NCBI GenBank assembly: GCA_007922195.1
Contig: ML681971.1
Location: 21,530,042-21,594,041 of the forward strand
DNA from: Podocnemis expansa
Taxonomy: Eukaryota; Chordata; Testudines; Podocnemididae
Direction of reading: 5' to 3'
Length of the DNA stretch: 64,000 nt
The notes under the pieces were generated by a model, which was not told where the DNA came from, made no database searches, and saw nothing but the letters and a program-made list of their open reading frames with translations. Positions 31,880 to 44,500 of this stretch are shown in pieces (positions within the stretch are counted from its first letter, which is position 1; every line of letters starts with the position of its first letter). A program made the translations under genes and the position numbers.

Positions 31880-34800
31880 AGTGGCAATTCTCTAGAACCT
31901 TACTCCTGAGGTCTGTCTGCTATTAAGCCTCTTTAATGACAAGTTTGAAAACAAGCCTTGATCATAAGGTTAAAGGAGGGTTGTTAAGGAAGCTTTGAAA
32001 GTCCACTGGAGTAAACTTTTCCTGGGTTTTGCTTTCTCAAATCTTAGAACTGAATTGGCTGTCTGTAAACCTCTCACTGGAACATTTCAAGCCATATAAG
32101 GGTGTGTTTAGAAAGGCTTTTCTTTTGGCTAGGGAGCAGAACAATTTAAAACATTAATCATGTCTGAGACCCCAACACAAGGAAGTGGAATGAGTTTGTG
32201 GCCCTCAGCTTGTTTTTTAATGTAGGATGATGTTTGTTTACACTTGCCAGGCCCAACACGATAGTCCTAACTCTGGCAAGCACTCTCTTCTGCTGAGGGG
32301 TTAAAAGTGGATTGGCTGTGCAACACAGCTGGGGAACTAAACTCAGGGCACCCTGTTCTTCCTTCAGTACTTATTTACAGTGACATCTGTTGGTGTTATC
32401 CTGTCACCTGGCCATCTCTGTGTTTAAAATGCCTGTTCCTATTTTATGTTGAGCCAGGGGTTTTGACTAGGAGAAGACAGGACCCTCCTTGCTCAGATTT
32501 TAACTGTAGGGCCATCCTGTGGCTCTCACTTAAACAGCATAAAAATTAAACTGCACAACTTCATTGCGGGGAAAGTTCATTAAAGCAATAGTCCCACTGT
32601 GAGTGAACAATCGCTGAGTAGTTCAGCGCCCAAGTCACTGAAATGATGAAAATAGCTATGTACTGTACCACAATGCTTGTATTTTGAAGAGTCTTATCTG
32701 CCCACACTAGGGCACAGAGTGTTTTCCTTGCAGCAGTGGCTTCTGTCCCAAAGGAATGCAAAATTCACTATTTTGTGCTTGTGGAATTGGCTTCATTCAT
32801 AGGGAGCATGCTAATGGCTGTTGAGTCAGGAAAGCTCGCTGGGGATACACTTGTGGAAGCATATGGAGTAGTACTTTAATTTAGGTTTGTGGTATATCCA
32901 GAAGATGGCTCATGTAGCGGTTCTGCATCAATTAAACTCATAACTTAAGCATGCAGCAAATATTGTGCTGCGTGGTGTAGGCAGGACCCTTTCTTCTTAA
33001 GAATGTGGAAGCTTCATCCTTTCCACTGAGAAGGGGCACAGAGAAGCTAAGAGCCATAAACTTATTCTTTTTTTAATGATTTGAGAAGAAATTCTCTGAG
33101 CCTGCCACATGTGAGTCTACAACATCTTGAGAAGGTTTAATTTTGGTGAGTTGGAACATCATCTCTTTGGTAGAGTGAGTATTGCAAATCAAGCTGTGCC
33201 AAACAGCCAAGAAGCCACCTCAAGTTTGTTTTTTGCCCCCAAATGAGGATTGCAGTTTGAATCGAGCACATATGGTTCATATGGACAGCTCTACAAAAGA
33301 GTCTCCTATGTAATCAAAGGAAGCACTTAACATGGCCAATTGACATAGTAGAGATGTTACAGTGCAGCTGAATTGATGTCCACAGTCAGTTGTGTTTCGG
33401 TGGTAGCGAGGGGAGGGGGAGCAGCATTGCAGGCTTTATCGTTCTGCCCCATGAACGACACTTAACACTGAAGATAGTGTCCCAACTGGAGCATTTGTTC
33501 AGCAGGCAAATCCTAACCAGTCTCCAGTTGTGACCCTAGCTGAAGAAGTTGTCAGTAGAATGGCATTGGCTGAAAAGTGTTTTGGAAATTCTGGTCCAGA
33601 TATTTTTTTTAAGGTGACTGGTAGTGTTGGCTGCCTAACTGGCCACTTTGGAAGGGGCTGATCATAGTGTATTTATCATAGTATCTGAATGCTTCACAAT
33701 CTTTAATGTGTTTATCCTCTTAAAGCCTTTGTGAGGTGTGGTGCATTTGCTAGAAGTCAGGCCCCTTTAAAGTGTCTAAATCCCAAAATCACTAGTCACT
33801 TTTGAAAAGTCTTGCTTCTTGTGTTTACATTAACAACAAACTCTTTCCCAATTCAGAGTGGAAATGAGCATGGCTAGTAGAGACTGACTTAGTGTTTTCC
33901 TCTTCTCTCGTTCAAGAAACTGCTTCTAAAAAGGAGGTACTCTGCCAGTTACCAAGTTTCCATTGTAGTGAAACTTACAGGCCCTGTGAAAGTGTTTACT
34001 TCTGTCAGTGGATGACAGAGACTTCTGAGGTCTGTGTCCGTAGAAGAACCTCATCTGCAAGTGTAGCCAGAGTCCCCGTGCTCAGCACAAATATAAAGTG
34101 TGAGAAAGCTCTGCAGCTAGGTCCTATTGTTGTAGAGGACAGCTGTTTAAGCAGCATGGCTTTACATTTCTGTCTGTTAAGGAAAGGCATGTCCTCCCTG
34201 TCTTTTTATAACTTAAACAACACTCGCCAAGAACCAGTGTGACAGTCAAAGCACGTGGCAAGAGTCTGTCTTTGCATTCTAAGTGGCTTGACATGAGGTT
34301 ACATGGCCTGAAGTCAGAAAGTGGAGCAAAGTGGGAGGGGAGATTCCATTTTCCAAAACAGCCAGAGGGCGAAGAGCCAGTACTTCCGACTGCCTGGCTG
34401 TTAGGGAAGCAGCTTTGGTGGATTTCCATGGGCTGAAGGCTTTTTGAAGAGATCTGGTTAGGGAATATTAAGATAATGTTACCCTAAGGTTTTAGAGCAA
34501 CTGCGTGAGAATGCTGTCCTCCTGTGGTTCGTCAGGTTTCAGACAATAAACCTTTGTCTTAACTGGGGTGATGGGGGAAGGTGTTCCATAGAATTTTGTC
34601 CTAGTAGCTAACTTTAAATTAAGAAATAGAAGTTGATAACTTTCACTTGAGTTAGCAAACACTTGGTTCCCCTGTAGATCTTTAACTTGATCGGTTAACT
34701 CCTGTGCAAACTACAAACCACCTTACCTTCTTTTCCTTGAGTGAAGAACAGAGCTCCAAGGACACAGCTGCGTTACAGAGGGGTATTTAGAAGTAGGCAT

Positions 34801-36650
34801 TAGGGAGCAAGCACCAACCCACTGGGGATTTGTTTGAGGGCAGGTCTGGCTCACTGCAGACCCTGGCAGTGTGAAGTAAAGGGAGCAGGTTGTCCCAGTC
34901 GTTCTCTGGTGTCCCATGGCGGCAGGCCCCCCAGCAGCATTACTGTGGGAGGACTGGACTGACTTGGAATTCCAAAACTGCTTATGTCCACTTAAATTTG
35001 CTGCAGTGATCAGTGTTAAGTATTGGAGGGAAAGGTTCTGTCTAGAACCTGGAAGGAAGAGAGCTCCTTCAGTGAGGATATCTGATGGGGCACTACAGTT
35101 GCAGAATTGATGGACAAAAGTGCCATTCAGCTTCTCTAGATACCCCGTCTTTAGCCCCACTCAGCACCCTCTCTTCCTGAATAGCCAGCCATGTGGGGGG
35201 AGAGCTAAAATCCTGTCTTGAATGCGGGGTGGATTAGCAGCTCACATGACCCTGAAATTTGTTAATGTGCTGAAATTAATCCATAATGGAGTCTGCCTTA
35301 CTCCAAATATCATTCAGAGACAGGCAATGAGCAGCAACTCCCCTTGTGCCATCTTGCTTGTCTGTGTCTCTTTATAGACATAAAAGCATGCTCCTAAGTC
35401 TCTCCAGCCTCTCAAGAGCTGTATCTCACACAGCAGAAAATATGTCCATGCCTTGGATTCCAGCCCCAGTCTGTGTGCACAACATCCAAACAAGGCACGA
35501 TGGAAGTAGCTCAGTGTGGGGCTGATGAAAGACTGTGGCCCTGGAGGCAGATGTCCTTGGTCCCCTCTCAGAAAGAGCAGGGTAACTTTAATTGTGGCAC
35601 CCTGCCATTGTATTTTAAATTTAACCTGCCTGTAGAGTTAGAGATGTCAGTGGCTTTCCCAGGTACAGCCCTTGTGACTGACACTTCCAGTAAGCATGCC
35701 GATCACATGGTGTCTCAGTCGTGGGGTGGCTGCATGTCTTATGGAAGCAGGCTGAGCCCACTGATTGATGCCACTTTGGGCCATCGTGCTACCAAATGGC
35801 AACAGCTCTTGGCTGCTGCTGATTTAAACCAGAGGCTGGAGGTGTCTCATGCTGGAGAAATCCCAGCTCAATTTGCTTCTCCAAAGGCTATTGTTTAAGA
35901 CAAAGTCAGGATGCGTGAAGGTCTTATTACTGCTTTGGCTTCAGGACCTCTGATCACTGCAAGAATTCCAGGAAGTGCCTGTTGGGGGTGAATTATGTCC
36001 TCTTGGAATTGCCTTTATATTTATGTATGTATGTATGTATTTATGGTCCTTTTAAATCAGTCTCTTGACACTAATGTAACTAAATATAGCAGGTAACTTA
36101 TTTTTAAAAAGCCCTGGATGCTGTCCACACCATAACACGAGTCTCTTCTGAGACAGAATGTTGAAACTTACACACACACACACCTGCCCCTAACCACGCT
36201 GCCTTCGAATGTTAACCTCCAAAGCATCAGTTCTCCTTCAAAGCATGGAGTGATACTATATTTCCTGCTAACTTATTCATAAAGCAAATTGTCACCAGAC
36301 TGCAGAGGAATACTTCCTAGTGTCAGCAAGAAGGTCTCTGCTGACTTTCTCAGCAGTGTCTCTCACTGACTCATTCCCACAGGAGCCCTCAGGCATTGTG
36401 TTTGGGGGGTATTTTAGGTGTCGGTGTTTGCTGGGGCAAGGAGAACCCAGTTAGAGAGATTTGGTTTCTTGCTGTATGCTTATTCCTGAAGTGGTTGTAT
36501 TGTAACCCAATGGGAGCTGGAAAGGATCTGTGTAGCTAAAATAAAGCTATTCTGGGATGTAAGGGATTTTTCTTTCTCTGGTTAAATAGCCATTCAAACA
36601 CAAGGCAGGCTATCAACTGTGAGCTGAAAATAAATAGGTGTTTACTTCAC
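31880..36650. other. intron sequence, nothing recognised except simple repeats
   Basis: No coding exon was supported. There is a short (TATG)n tract at about 36020-36040 and a (CA)n tract at 36172-36183. A 116-codon forward frame at 33892-34242 and a 145-codon reverse frame at 34723-35160 lack recognised motifs. Confidence 0.2.
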
Positions 36651-36659
36651 AGGGGCTCA

Positions 36660-37570
36660 ATGATAAAGCAGACTTCTTATCTGACAGTATGGACTTGTGT
36701 AGTGGGCTTTGTTTCCACGTTTTGGAATCCAGTGACTAGCAAGTCTTGTTTATTGAATAGCTGCAATAGGGCAGTGTTAAACAAACCAGCTGGGTAACCT
36801 TTGTGAGGCTGCCTGTCAACGCCATTTCCCCACTCTGGAACTCTGATTGCAGAAGGTGGGGGCCTGCCACTGGCCTTAAAGCCTGTCTTAAACTCTCCAA
36901 GGCCTCCAAATTCCTGATCTTGGAGAGGTATTGCTGCCACCCCCCAAATGCAAAAGCCTCTTGAAAGTCTAGGAAGGTGCACTTGGGAATTCCTTCCTGT
37001 GAGGTACCCAAAATAACTTTTATTCCTCCCTCATTGAACCCCAGCTGGGATATGAGCTGGAACTGGGACAGAATCCCCTTTAGTAGCTGGCTGTGCAATC
37101 TGAGGCACATGCAGACAAATCTATTGCCTTTTAGGACACAGAACCAGAGCTTACTTTAAGAGGGTAAAATCTTTAATCAAAAAGAACGGATAAGAAACAC
37201 AGAGTTGCTTCTCTGGGATTTAATTTAGGTAGTTACAGGGTAGTGGGAGGGGGTACATGTGCTCAGCACAGAGAAATCTAAAAACAAAGAAATACCCTGA
37301 CTGTGTCTAGTTAAACATTCCCTGTTCTTCTCACACCTGGTCAGTTACAAACTGAGCTTATCTTTGGCAAGGATGTTGCTGGATCCTTTCTTCAGGCCTT
37401 TCTACCTGGCCTCCTCTTGATCCTTCCAGGAGCTCTGCTGCTAGCAAACAGGAACAGGCATGGCTGCTGCTCCAATTCAAAAACTTGTGCTTTGTTTCTA
37501 TTGGCTCCCCTGGGACTCACTGACCAGGGTGTTAACCCCTTCTTCCCAAAGGTTACTACACCACCTCATT
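36660..37570 (-). repeat. possible LTR or LTR-containing repeat (antisense)
   Basis: The minus strand shows an AT-rich core with TTTGATTAAAGATTTTACCC, flanked by GC-richer parts, and GGTGTAGTAACCTTTGGGAAG near one end, reminiscent of turtle retroviral LTR copies. No TG...CA ends or target duplication were fixed, and no retroviral gene is present. The identity is weak. Confidence 0.2.
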
Positions 37571-37923
37571 CCAGAAGTACAATGTTCCTGAAGCTCTTTG
37601 CTTCCAGAGGGTGGCCTGAATGCCAATCACTTCATTTGAGTGGCACTTTAGAAATGGGTTTCTAGAACCAGTAAAACCGTTTCCACTAATTCTCCTGCTT
37701 CCTTGCCCAGGGCATTCTGCAGTCTATGTAACACAGATCTCTTTGGGGTTGTCAGCCAGCGTCCATCCTAATGCATGTATCCACAGAACTGGTCTAGGCC
37801 AATCAAACATTACAGTTGGGTGTTTATGCCCTCATCATGACACTTGTGTGTTTGGGGCCAGTCCCGAGATGCTCATTGCTCCGGATAATCTCTGGCATCC
37901 TTCTGCTACCAGGCAGTGTAATG

Positions 37924-38072
37924 CAGTGATTTTCAAACTTTTTTTCTTGGGACTCGGTTGAAAAAAATCATTCATGCCCATGACCCAACAGTTCCATCTT
38001 TGAGCAGTACATTCCATTCTTTTGGTGGTGGCAGCAGGGGGCATCATGACCCAGTGCCTGAAGGTCCGTGAC
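37924..38072 (+). mobile_element. truncated hAT-type element end
   Basis: CAGTGATTTTCAAACTTTTT followed by GGGACTCGGTTGAAAAAAATC is a typical hAT terminus of reptiles. The other end is missing: the next element starts at 38073. Confidence 0.5.
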
Positions 38073-38430
38073 CAGTGTTCCCCCTAAGAGCCTGAGGCAG
38101 CTGAGCAACTTGTATTGCTCACTGTGCGCCCTCCCATGGGCCTGATCCTGCCGGCCCCCCTTCATTCCTGATGAGCCACCTCCCCCCCCCCCCCCGCCGC
38201 CAGATCCCCTCCTCCCACCCTAGTTCACTCCTCCGGTAACCCCCCAGGTGGCCTGACCCCTCCCCAGAGTCTTACCTGGCCGCTGGAGCGGCATGGCCAA
38301 GCCACAGCACCTGGGGCTGGATAAGCACTAATGGAGCATGCTCAGACATTCTGGGCATGCTCCATTAGAGCTTCTCTGGGCAGGAGTTTTAATAACTCCT
38401 AGCTCCAGAGGTGCTCTCAGCCGGGACTCA
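38073..38430 (+). mobile_element. GC-rich DNA-element fragment, TGTTCCC family
   Basis: It starts CAGTGTTCCCCCTAAGAGCC, like the ends at 20774 and 57832, and continues CAGCTGAGCAACTTGTATTG, a word shared in part with the copy at 57832. A poly-C tract lies at about 38174-38196. The right terminus was not found. Confidence 0.45.
38328..38368. repeat. perfect 14-bp inverted repeat with 13-nt loop
   Basis: CTAATGGAGCATGC at 38328-38341 and GCATGCTCCATTAG at 38355-38368 are exact reverse complements. They could form a stable hairpin or be the relic of a small element. Confidence 0.7.
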
Positions 38431-38439
38431 GGCTGCATG

Positions 38440-39480
38440 GCCGCAATTCCTTGGTAAGGGACCATAAGTAAATCAACAGGAGAGATGCAGGTGTCAGTAT
38501 GAAGCTTGTGTATCTCCTATCAAAACCACCAGTAGTGTAGCCTAGGCCTTAAAGTGATGAGAAGAGTCAGATAGGAGGGCTGTCGGTGCATCTGGCTTAA
38601 CTTGCAAATCAACTGATTGCACAGAATGGAGAGGGAGTTGAGTTCCTGGTGCACCTGGTGTGTGGAACACCAGGTGTCCATATCCCACCTGTTATGATGC
38701 ATCCTGCATCCTGTGCCAGGTTGGGCAGTTGGATGTCTTAAAATATTGGTACCTTACAAGTAAGTGACCACAGTCCTTTGATTTCAGATGGATCTAACCA
38801 CAGCATAAATAATGGTGTGAAGGTCCCAGAGGGGGCTGTGCTGACCCCTTCTTACTGGCTGTTGTGCTTTAAGACCACTTGGCTTTGGAGAATTGAGCTT
38901 TTCAAAGGAGCATTTCAATATGACTTGTGGTGGAGCACACACTTGGGCACATACCGTTAAGCAAAGATGCACTTTCTGCAGTTTGCAAGTTACAATTTTT
39001 TTTTGAGAAAGCTTGCTTAAACATCACTTCTTTATTCTCCCTGAACTGTAGAACTAAATCCTGTTTGTTGAAGCAGCTGGGTGTTTTGAGAGGACAAATG
39101 AGGATATTGGTTTATGCTCTGCTCCCTTAAGTTAGCATTTCAGCTATATAGGTATGGACGGGTGTGTGTGTTGTGTACTTACTCAGGCATTGTGACTTTC
39201 AAATTTGACTTTGCTTCTTTTTGACAGCACCTCCTAAGCAGATGGCAAACCTGAGATGAGTCTCAGGGATTGGGGAAATGGATCCAATAGGAGAGAGCAA
39301 AGTCTTACTTTTTTTGGTATTAAATATCTCACACCTACTTGAGCTATCATTCCTTCTCATTTTATTTGTATTGCAGCTATTCCTGGAGGCCCAGTCTCAG
39401 ATTGTGAACCCAGTTGTGCTAGATGAAGTGGATGCTCGTCCTTGCCTTGATGAGCTTTTGGTTTAAATAGAAAAGACAGG
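38440..39480. other. intron sequence, nothing recognised
   Basis: No gene or repeat end could be supported between the GC-rich element and the antisense MIR upstream of exon 2. Confidence 0.2.
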
Positions 39481-39499
39481 TGAAGAATGGGAAGGGAGA

Positions 39500-39605
39500 C
39501 ATGTCACAAAGGGGTGGAGTGACTTGACCAAGGTAATGAAGCCAGGTAGTGGCAGTAGCAGAATCAGAAAGTGAGCCTGTACCTCCTGGCCATGCTGACA
39601 TAGCA
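39500..39605 (-). repeat. MIR-type SINE fragment (antisense)
   Basis: AGACATGTCACAAAGGGGTGGAGTGACTTGACCAAGGT, GAATCAGAAAGTGAGCC and TGTACCTCCTGGCC are the reverse complement of the MIR core. It lies about 300 bp upstream of exon 2. Confidence 0.6.
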
Positions 39606-39887
39606 GAGTGGTTCCTTTAGCTAGCTAGAGAGAAATGCTTTGCTTTAATCCAAACAGCCAGGGGTCTGGGAAGAGATGTGCGTGTAAGCTGCACTGAAAG
39701 TGGACAGTACAATCAGCTAGCTTTGCTAACTTTTATTAAAAAAGTATTCAAGGAATTTGAAATCTTGATCCGTTCCTCCATCCTTTCTCACCTCCATACA
39801 ATTATCCTATATAATGTCTCTTTTTTTTTACTTAGAAAACTTTTTTTTTAAATGCGAGTTACAACTTTCTCTTTCTTTCCTCTGTAG

Positions 39888-41595
39888 GTATAATTGCTGA
39901 GACTCCTTAGAATGGCTCTGCGCTTCCGGGGTTTCTTCCCCTATGCCTTACCTGGAGTGCTGGCACTTATTGGTTGGTGGTGGTTTTTTTCTCGTAAAAA
40001 GGAGCGTTCAAGTAGTCATGACAGGCAAGCGTTAACTGGTGTGGAAGATCAGAGGATTGAGCTTCTGACCAGGGAAGAGGTAAATGCTACTAAAGAACTA
40101 CCTGCACCATCAGAAGAGGACTGCCCAGGGAATGAAACCTTGACTCCCAAGCTCTCTGTAGAGTTAATGAAACCCTCTCTGGCAGATGAAGCTCAACTGA
40201 GATTCAGTTCCTCAAGTAACCCTCCTGCCACAGCAGTGACGACCGTCAAATTGTGCACATTTGAGGACGACAGTGATAAACTGGAAAGAGCAGTGTCCCA
40301 GGAGCAAAGTGGGTCCCTTGCACAAACATGTTCCCTTCCTGCCCCGAAGAGCGTAGAGTTGTGTGACAATGCTGGGCTTGCTACCAATCAGGAGTCGACT
40401 TTCAGTGGAATCCCAGACCAGCAGCCATTGGCGTGTTCAGTGGTAGGGTCAATAGAGGAGTCTTTGGGAAAGACTGGGGAAAGCGGTGAAGCAATATTGA
40501 CATGCGTCTCTTCGAAGAATCCATCCGAGGATCTCCAGTGCCCAGAGACTTCATCCTCAGATACTCCCTGCCTGCCAGCTCTTGGCTCTGAATCAGAAAA
40601 TGCAACCACTGCCCAGCCTGCCATTCTAGATGAAGATGGTCATGAGGAGGTCAAAGTTGTCATCCCAAGAGAGAGTGAGTCTGTAGTTGAGAAATTAGTG
40701 AATAACTGTGTCAAGTCTGCCTGCTTGGACTTGTTGGGGAAAGAGGAGCTGCCTGAGATGACTGTCAGTACTGTGCCTAAATGTCAGGGAAAGGAAGAGA
40801 AGTGCTCCCAGGACGTGCAGTCGAAAGGAGATGGTTTGGAAAGAGAGGGAACTGGAGGAGTGAGGTTGGACAAAGACGAAGTTGAGAAAATTGAGCAAGT
40901 AGCCATACAGATTATTTCCAAAGTCATCTTAGCAGCTACTGAGGAAGTGCTGTCTGGTTCTGCAAGTGATGTGTCAAGTAGGATCTGCGAAGCTGCAATC
41001 AGCCGGGGTGATAGGCAGCTAGAGAGAGTGAGTGTTTCATCTGATGAGATGACCACAGTAGAATGTAGCAAAAGGGATGAAATGGTTACCACAGAGAACA
41101 TTACAACAATACCTGCTCCCGTATCGGAAGAGAAACTCAGTTCTTACATGTCTTACTCCAGCTGTTTGAAATATGGGCGCTTATCTAACCCAGTAGACCT
41201 GAAAGAGCGTCGGCCAAAGAAATCTATGGAGAGCGAAACCCAAGGAGCTGTCCGGACTCTGGCTGTGAACCATGGAGAGTCATTTGAAGAGTCGCACATG
41301 GTGACGGAGGATTCAGGGTGCAGCGCATGTGCCTCCGAAGATGGGACAGGTGGCGAGGACCCCTTACCAAACACGTCCCTCGCTCTCGTCTCAGGCCAGC
41401 ATTCAGATTTGCTGAGCATGTCTGTGATCCAGGATGCTTCCACAGAGCAGAGCGTGGCACAGGGTGAGAAATCTGAGACCCCTATATTAGGGGAAGACAA
41501 AGTGCCATACAGCAATGGGGTGCTGAAAGGGGACAGTGCAGATCTGAGACACGAGAAGAACTGGACAACAGAGACAGATGCAGATCACTCAGGAG
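39888..41595 (+). CDS. AKAP1: AKAP1 exon 2: start codon, anchor, linker and PKA helix
   Basis: The acceptor TCCTCTGTAG ends at 39887 and the donor GTAAGG starts at 41596. The 24-nt UTR part contains an in-frame TAA, then ATG at 39912. Residues 1-30 ([19 protein letters not shown] then SRKK) are the AKAP1 mitochondrial anchor: a hydrophobic stretch followed by basic residues. The next 530 residues are a Ser/Glu-rich, probably disordered linker. At 40881-40950 the frame encodes [20 protein letters not shown], an amphipathic helix matching the RI/RII dimerisation-docking ligand of D-AKAP1. The exon ends in DADHSGG with one base of the next codon (phase 1). Human AKAP1 has a PP1-docking KGVLF in this linker; here the aligned words read PKSVEL. 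Confidence 0.95.
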
Positions 41596-44500
41596 GTAAG
41601 GGTTCAGATCTGTTTAAGAGCCTCACATAAAACACATGGGGGACGGTATTTTGTTACCACAGTGAATGTCCTGCTGGACAGACATAACTCTGCCGCTACT
41701 CACAGCTCAGTAGGGCTGCTCATGGGGTTACCTGTTCCCAGGAATGAAAGCTGGCCAACTTATAAATGGATGTGCCACATGCTCCCATAGACAGAACAAT
41801 CCCACCATAGGCTGCCTGCCCTTGCATCTTGCAGCAGTGTGAGCTCTAGGAAAAGCTAGCTAGATATGTGGTCCCCAGGAACCTCAGCAAGTCAGTGGGT
41901 ACACCGTGCTTAACTTCTAGCACATGATCCAGCCCGTGGAAATCTGTGTTTATTGCATCAGAACCACTGACCTCAGCACCTTGGAAATCCAGACCATTAC
42001 TTCTTGAGCTCAGGCAGTATCCAACTCAGCTGTAAGCATTGGGCAGCAGCCCTCTGTGGACCATTCATGGAGGGGCAATGTTCATGCTGGTTTCTGAGGG
42101 GCATGTGTGCCAGCGTATGGAGCAGGACAGTTCTTTGAGGCCTAAAAGTTGGAGTCCCCAGTGTCGGCGCTAATGTTGTCTAATCACTTGGAAAACAGGA
42201 GAAAGATGAGAGATCCCAGTGGCCCAAGTCCACGTCTAAATATTTGTGGCTTGTGAGGGTTCCTCTGTCTTTGTCTATCATTTCTTTCTTTAGCTAGTAG
42301 GTGGGTAGTGTGAAAGCCAAGGGTGTTTTCGTAGCTGCTTTGTATTAGGCTTACTGTGACAAACACAGGCTTCAGCCATGTAGCTGCCTTAGAAACTGTA
42401 GGTGAAGTCTTCATACAGTGCCATGGTGCTAACGGCTCCTAAAGATGGGGTGCCTTCTATAGATGCAACAAAGCAGTAGTCAGGCTGTTAAATAGATTGC
42501 CGGCTCTGCAACCTTTAATAGGAGATTAACCATTTTCTAGATTTACACTCTTCAAAGAAAATCTGCTTACTCCTGTGGGTGTAAGTAAAGGAGGAATTAC
42601 TCTCATCCTGCCTCATCTGCTTCTCGGCGTGACGGTCGGGGAGAACAAATGCTCCCATGCAGGGGCTCAGCTGAGACCTCACAGTGAAGTGACAAAACTC
42701 TGAGGTGCTGTAGGTTGTGTGGTGTGTGCAGGTTGGACACTGAAGAGGCAGAAAAAGGAGTGTAGCAGGAAAAGCCACTAATGGAAGAGTGCTAGGTTAA
42801 AAGTTTTCCTTGCCGCCTCCTGCACCCTTGTCATGTAACTGCAGTTGCCACATATCTGACCTGAATCTAAATCTAGACCCTTTGAGCAGATAGTGAGCCT
42901 GATTGTGCCATGACCTGGGAAGCACCAAAAACTAAGTAGCTACTGTACTCCCTTGGGTTCTTGGTGTATTGGACCCAAGTGGCTAGAATACACCAGAGCA
43001 AGGAAGGATGGTTGGATCATCATCCAGGTAACATACTAATACACTTCTTGCTGGGAGGTTTCCACTTTTATAGTCCTTATAATGATCTCTTGTGATGCCC
43101 TCTCTGCCCCCAGACATTTCTGAAGTGTTGAATTGCTGTTTAAGAAATTAGTGGCTTCCATAGCTGGGACCAACAACCCGCCCTTCCATTGCCTCATCCA
43201 TTGATCTGTATTATGTTATTGATATATATGCTGCATAATAATATGATTGTGTATTGATATAGCCCATATAATGATATAGATGTATACTGTATACAGTTCA
43301 TTGATATTGATAATATATCTTGTCTATTGATACCACTGAGAAATAACTTGAGAATTCCCAGTTAACTCTCTGAGTTTTGGTAAGGTTTAGTCCCTAGCTC
43401 AGCCCAGAGTTGTTAGCATTGTTAATTTGGGAACTCCCGCATGAAAGGTTGCAACACTCACAGTTGGGGGGCAAAAAGCTACTGAATTTGCAGTGGTTTT
43501 GTTGACACAGTTAACAGACACACAGACAATCCTTCTAAAAAAGTAGGCAGCAGTATTAACATCATGTCTGGTATCAGGTCATTCATATAGTAGCACCCTC
43601 CATGTGGAGACCTAGGATTGATGAGACCTGTAGTGATCTGCAAGGGTCTTATCCTGTCTCTTGCATGCCAGGATGGTCCAGTGATTGAGGCCTCAGCATG
43701 GTTAGCCCTGTTACAGCATCTAGTGGCTGCTGTGAATATTCATAAGAATGCCCAGCCTCCTTTGTCTGTAATTGAATTTCTCCCCCAAATCATGTTGGGA
43801 TGTTCTTATGTTATAGGTTGAGTGAGTTAGTTCAGACTTACTAACGTACATATCGGTTGGTTGCTGTAACACTCATGAGGTTGAACATCAGCTGATGTTC
43901 CTGTCCTAAAAGTCTGAACTGTCATCAACTGTGGTCCTGTGGTTGGTTGGTTGATTACTAGTCAGCCTGTTTTTGTTCATCAGAACAAAGTCTAGTGACA
44001 TCTTGACTTGAGGTTGCTGCTTGCTAGCTTATATATGCTAAGAATTATAGGCCTCATAGCAGGAGCATCGTTGCCCCGGCCCCACCCCCCTGACCCTGAT
44101 CGTGTTGTTGGGGCCCCAGGTTCCTGCTGCTGCCAGCCTGGCCCCCAGTCCCTGGCCACAGATGGGGCTGGGCGAGGCAGTGGCTGCCACAGGTGGCTCA
44201 GATTGGATCCTGGGCTGGGAGAGGCAGGCACTGTCTTGCAGGCCGCAGATAGCCAGCAGGAGAGGCAGACGCTGCCATGCCCAGCCTGGCCCTGAATACT
44301 CAGCCAGGCAGGGGGCACGCTAGCCATTTGGGGCACTGGCACTGGGACTTGGCGCATGTGCCCGTCCCAAGCGAGCTCCCCTCCACTATACCAGGTGCAG
44401 CAATGCCCCTGCTTCATAGCATATGCTAGTTGCTTCAGCTAATATTTTACAGGCTTTGGCTTGTAGGTTTCCTACGTTACTGCTTGCTGATATATCTCTC

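Larger units (their letters stand above)
21533..39887 (+). other. AKAP1: AKAP1 intron 1 (18.4 kb)
   Basis: The intron is bounded by GTGAGT at 21533 and a strong acceptor (pyrimidine tract CTTTCTTTCCTCTGTAG) ending at 39887. It holds the tail of the CpG island, several Penelope insertions, MIR copies, LTR-like segments and long stretches (about 27500-30240, 30430-31670, 31880-36650) in which I see neither coding exons nor clear repeats. Enhancers may lie there but cannot be called from sequence alone. Confidence 0.6.

Noticed and set aside
39894..39911. Upstream extension of the AKAP1 start through TTG at 39894
   Set aside because: An in-frame TAA at 39891 closes the frame and the first ATG is at 39912 in a strong context; the family also starts there.
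44032..44428. ATATGCTA repeated on both sides of the GC-rich hAT as its target duplication
   Set aside because: The terminal inverted repeats start further inside, and CCTCATAG/CTTCATAG lies directly next to them, which is the better duplication.
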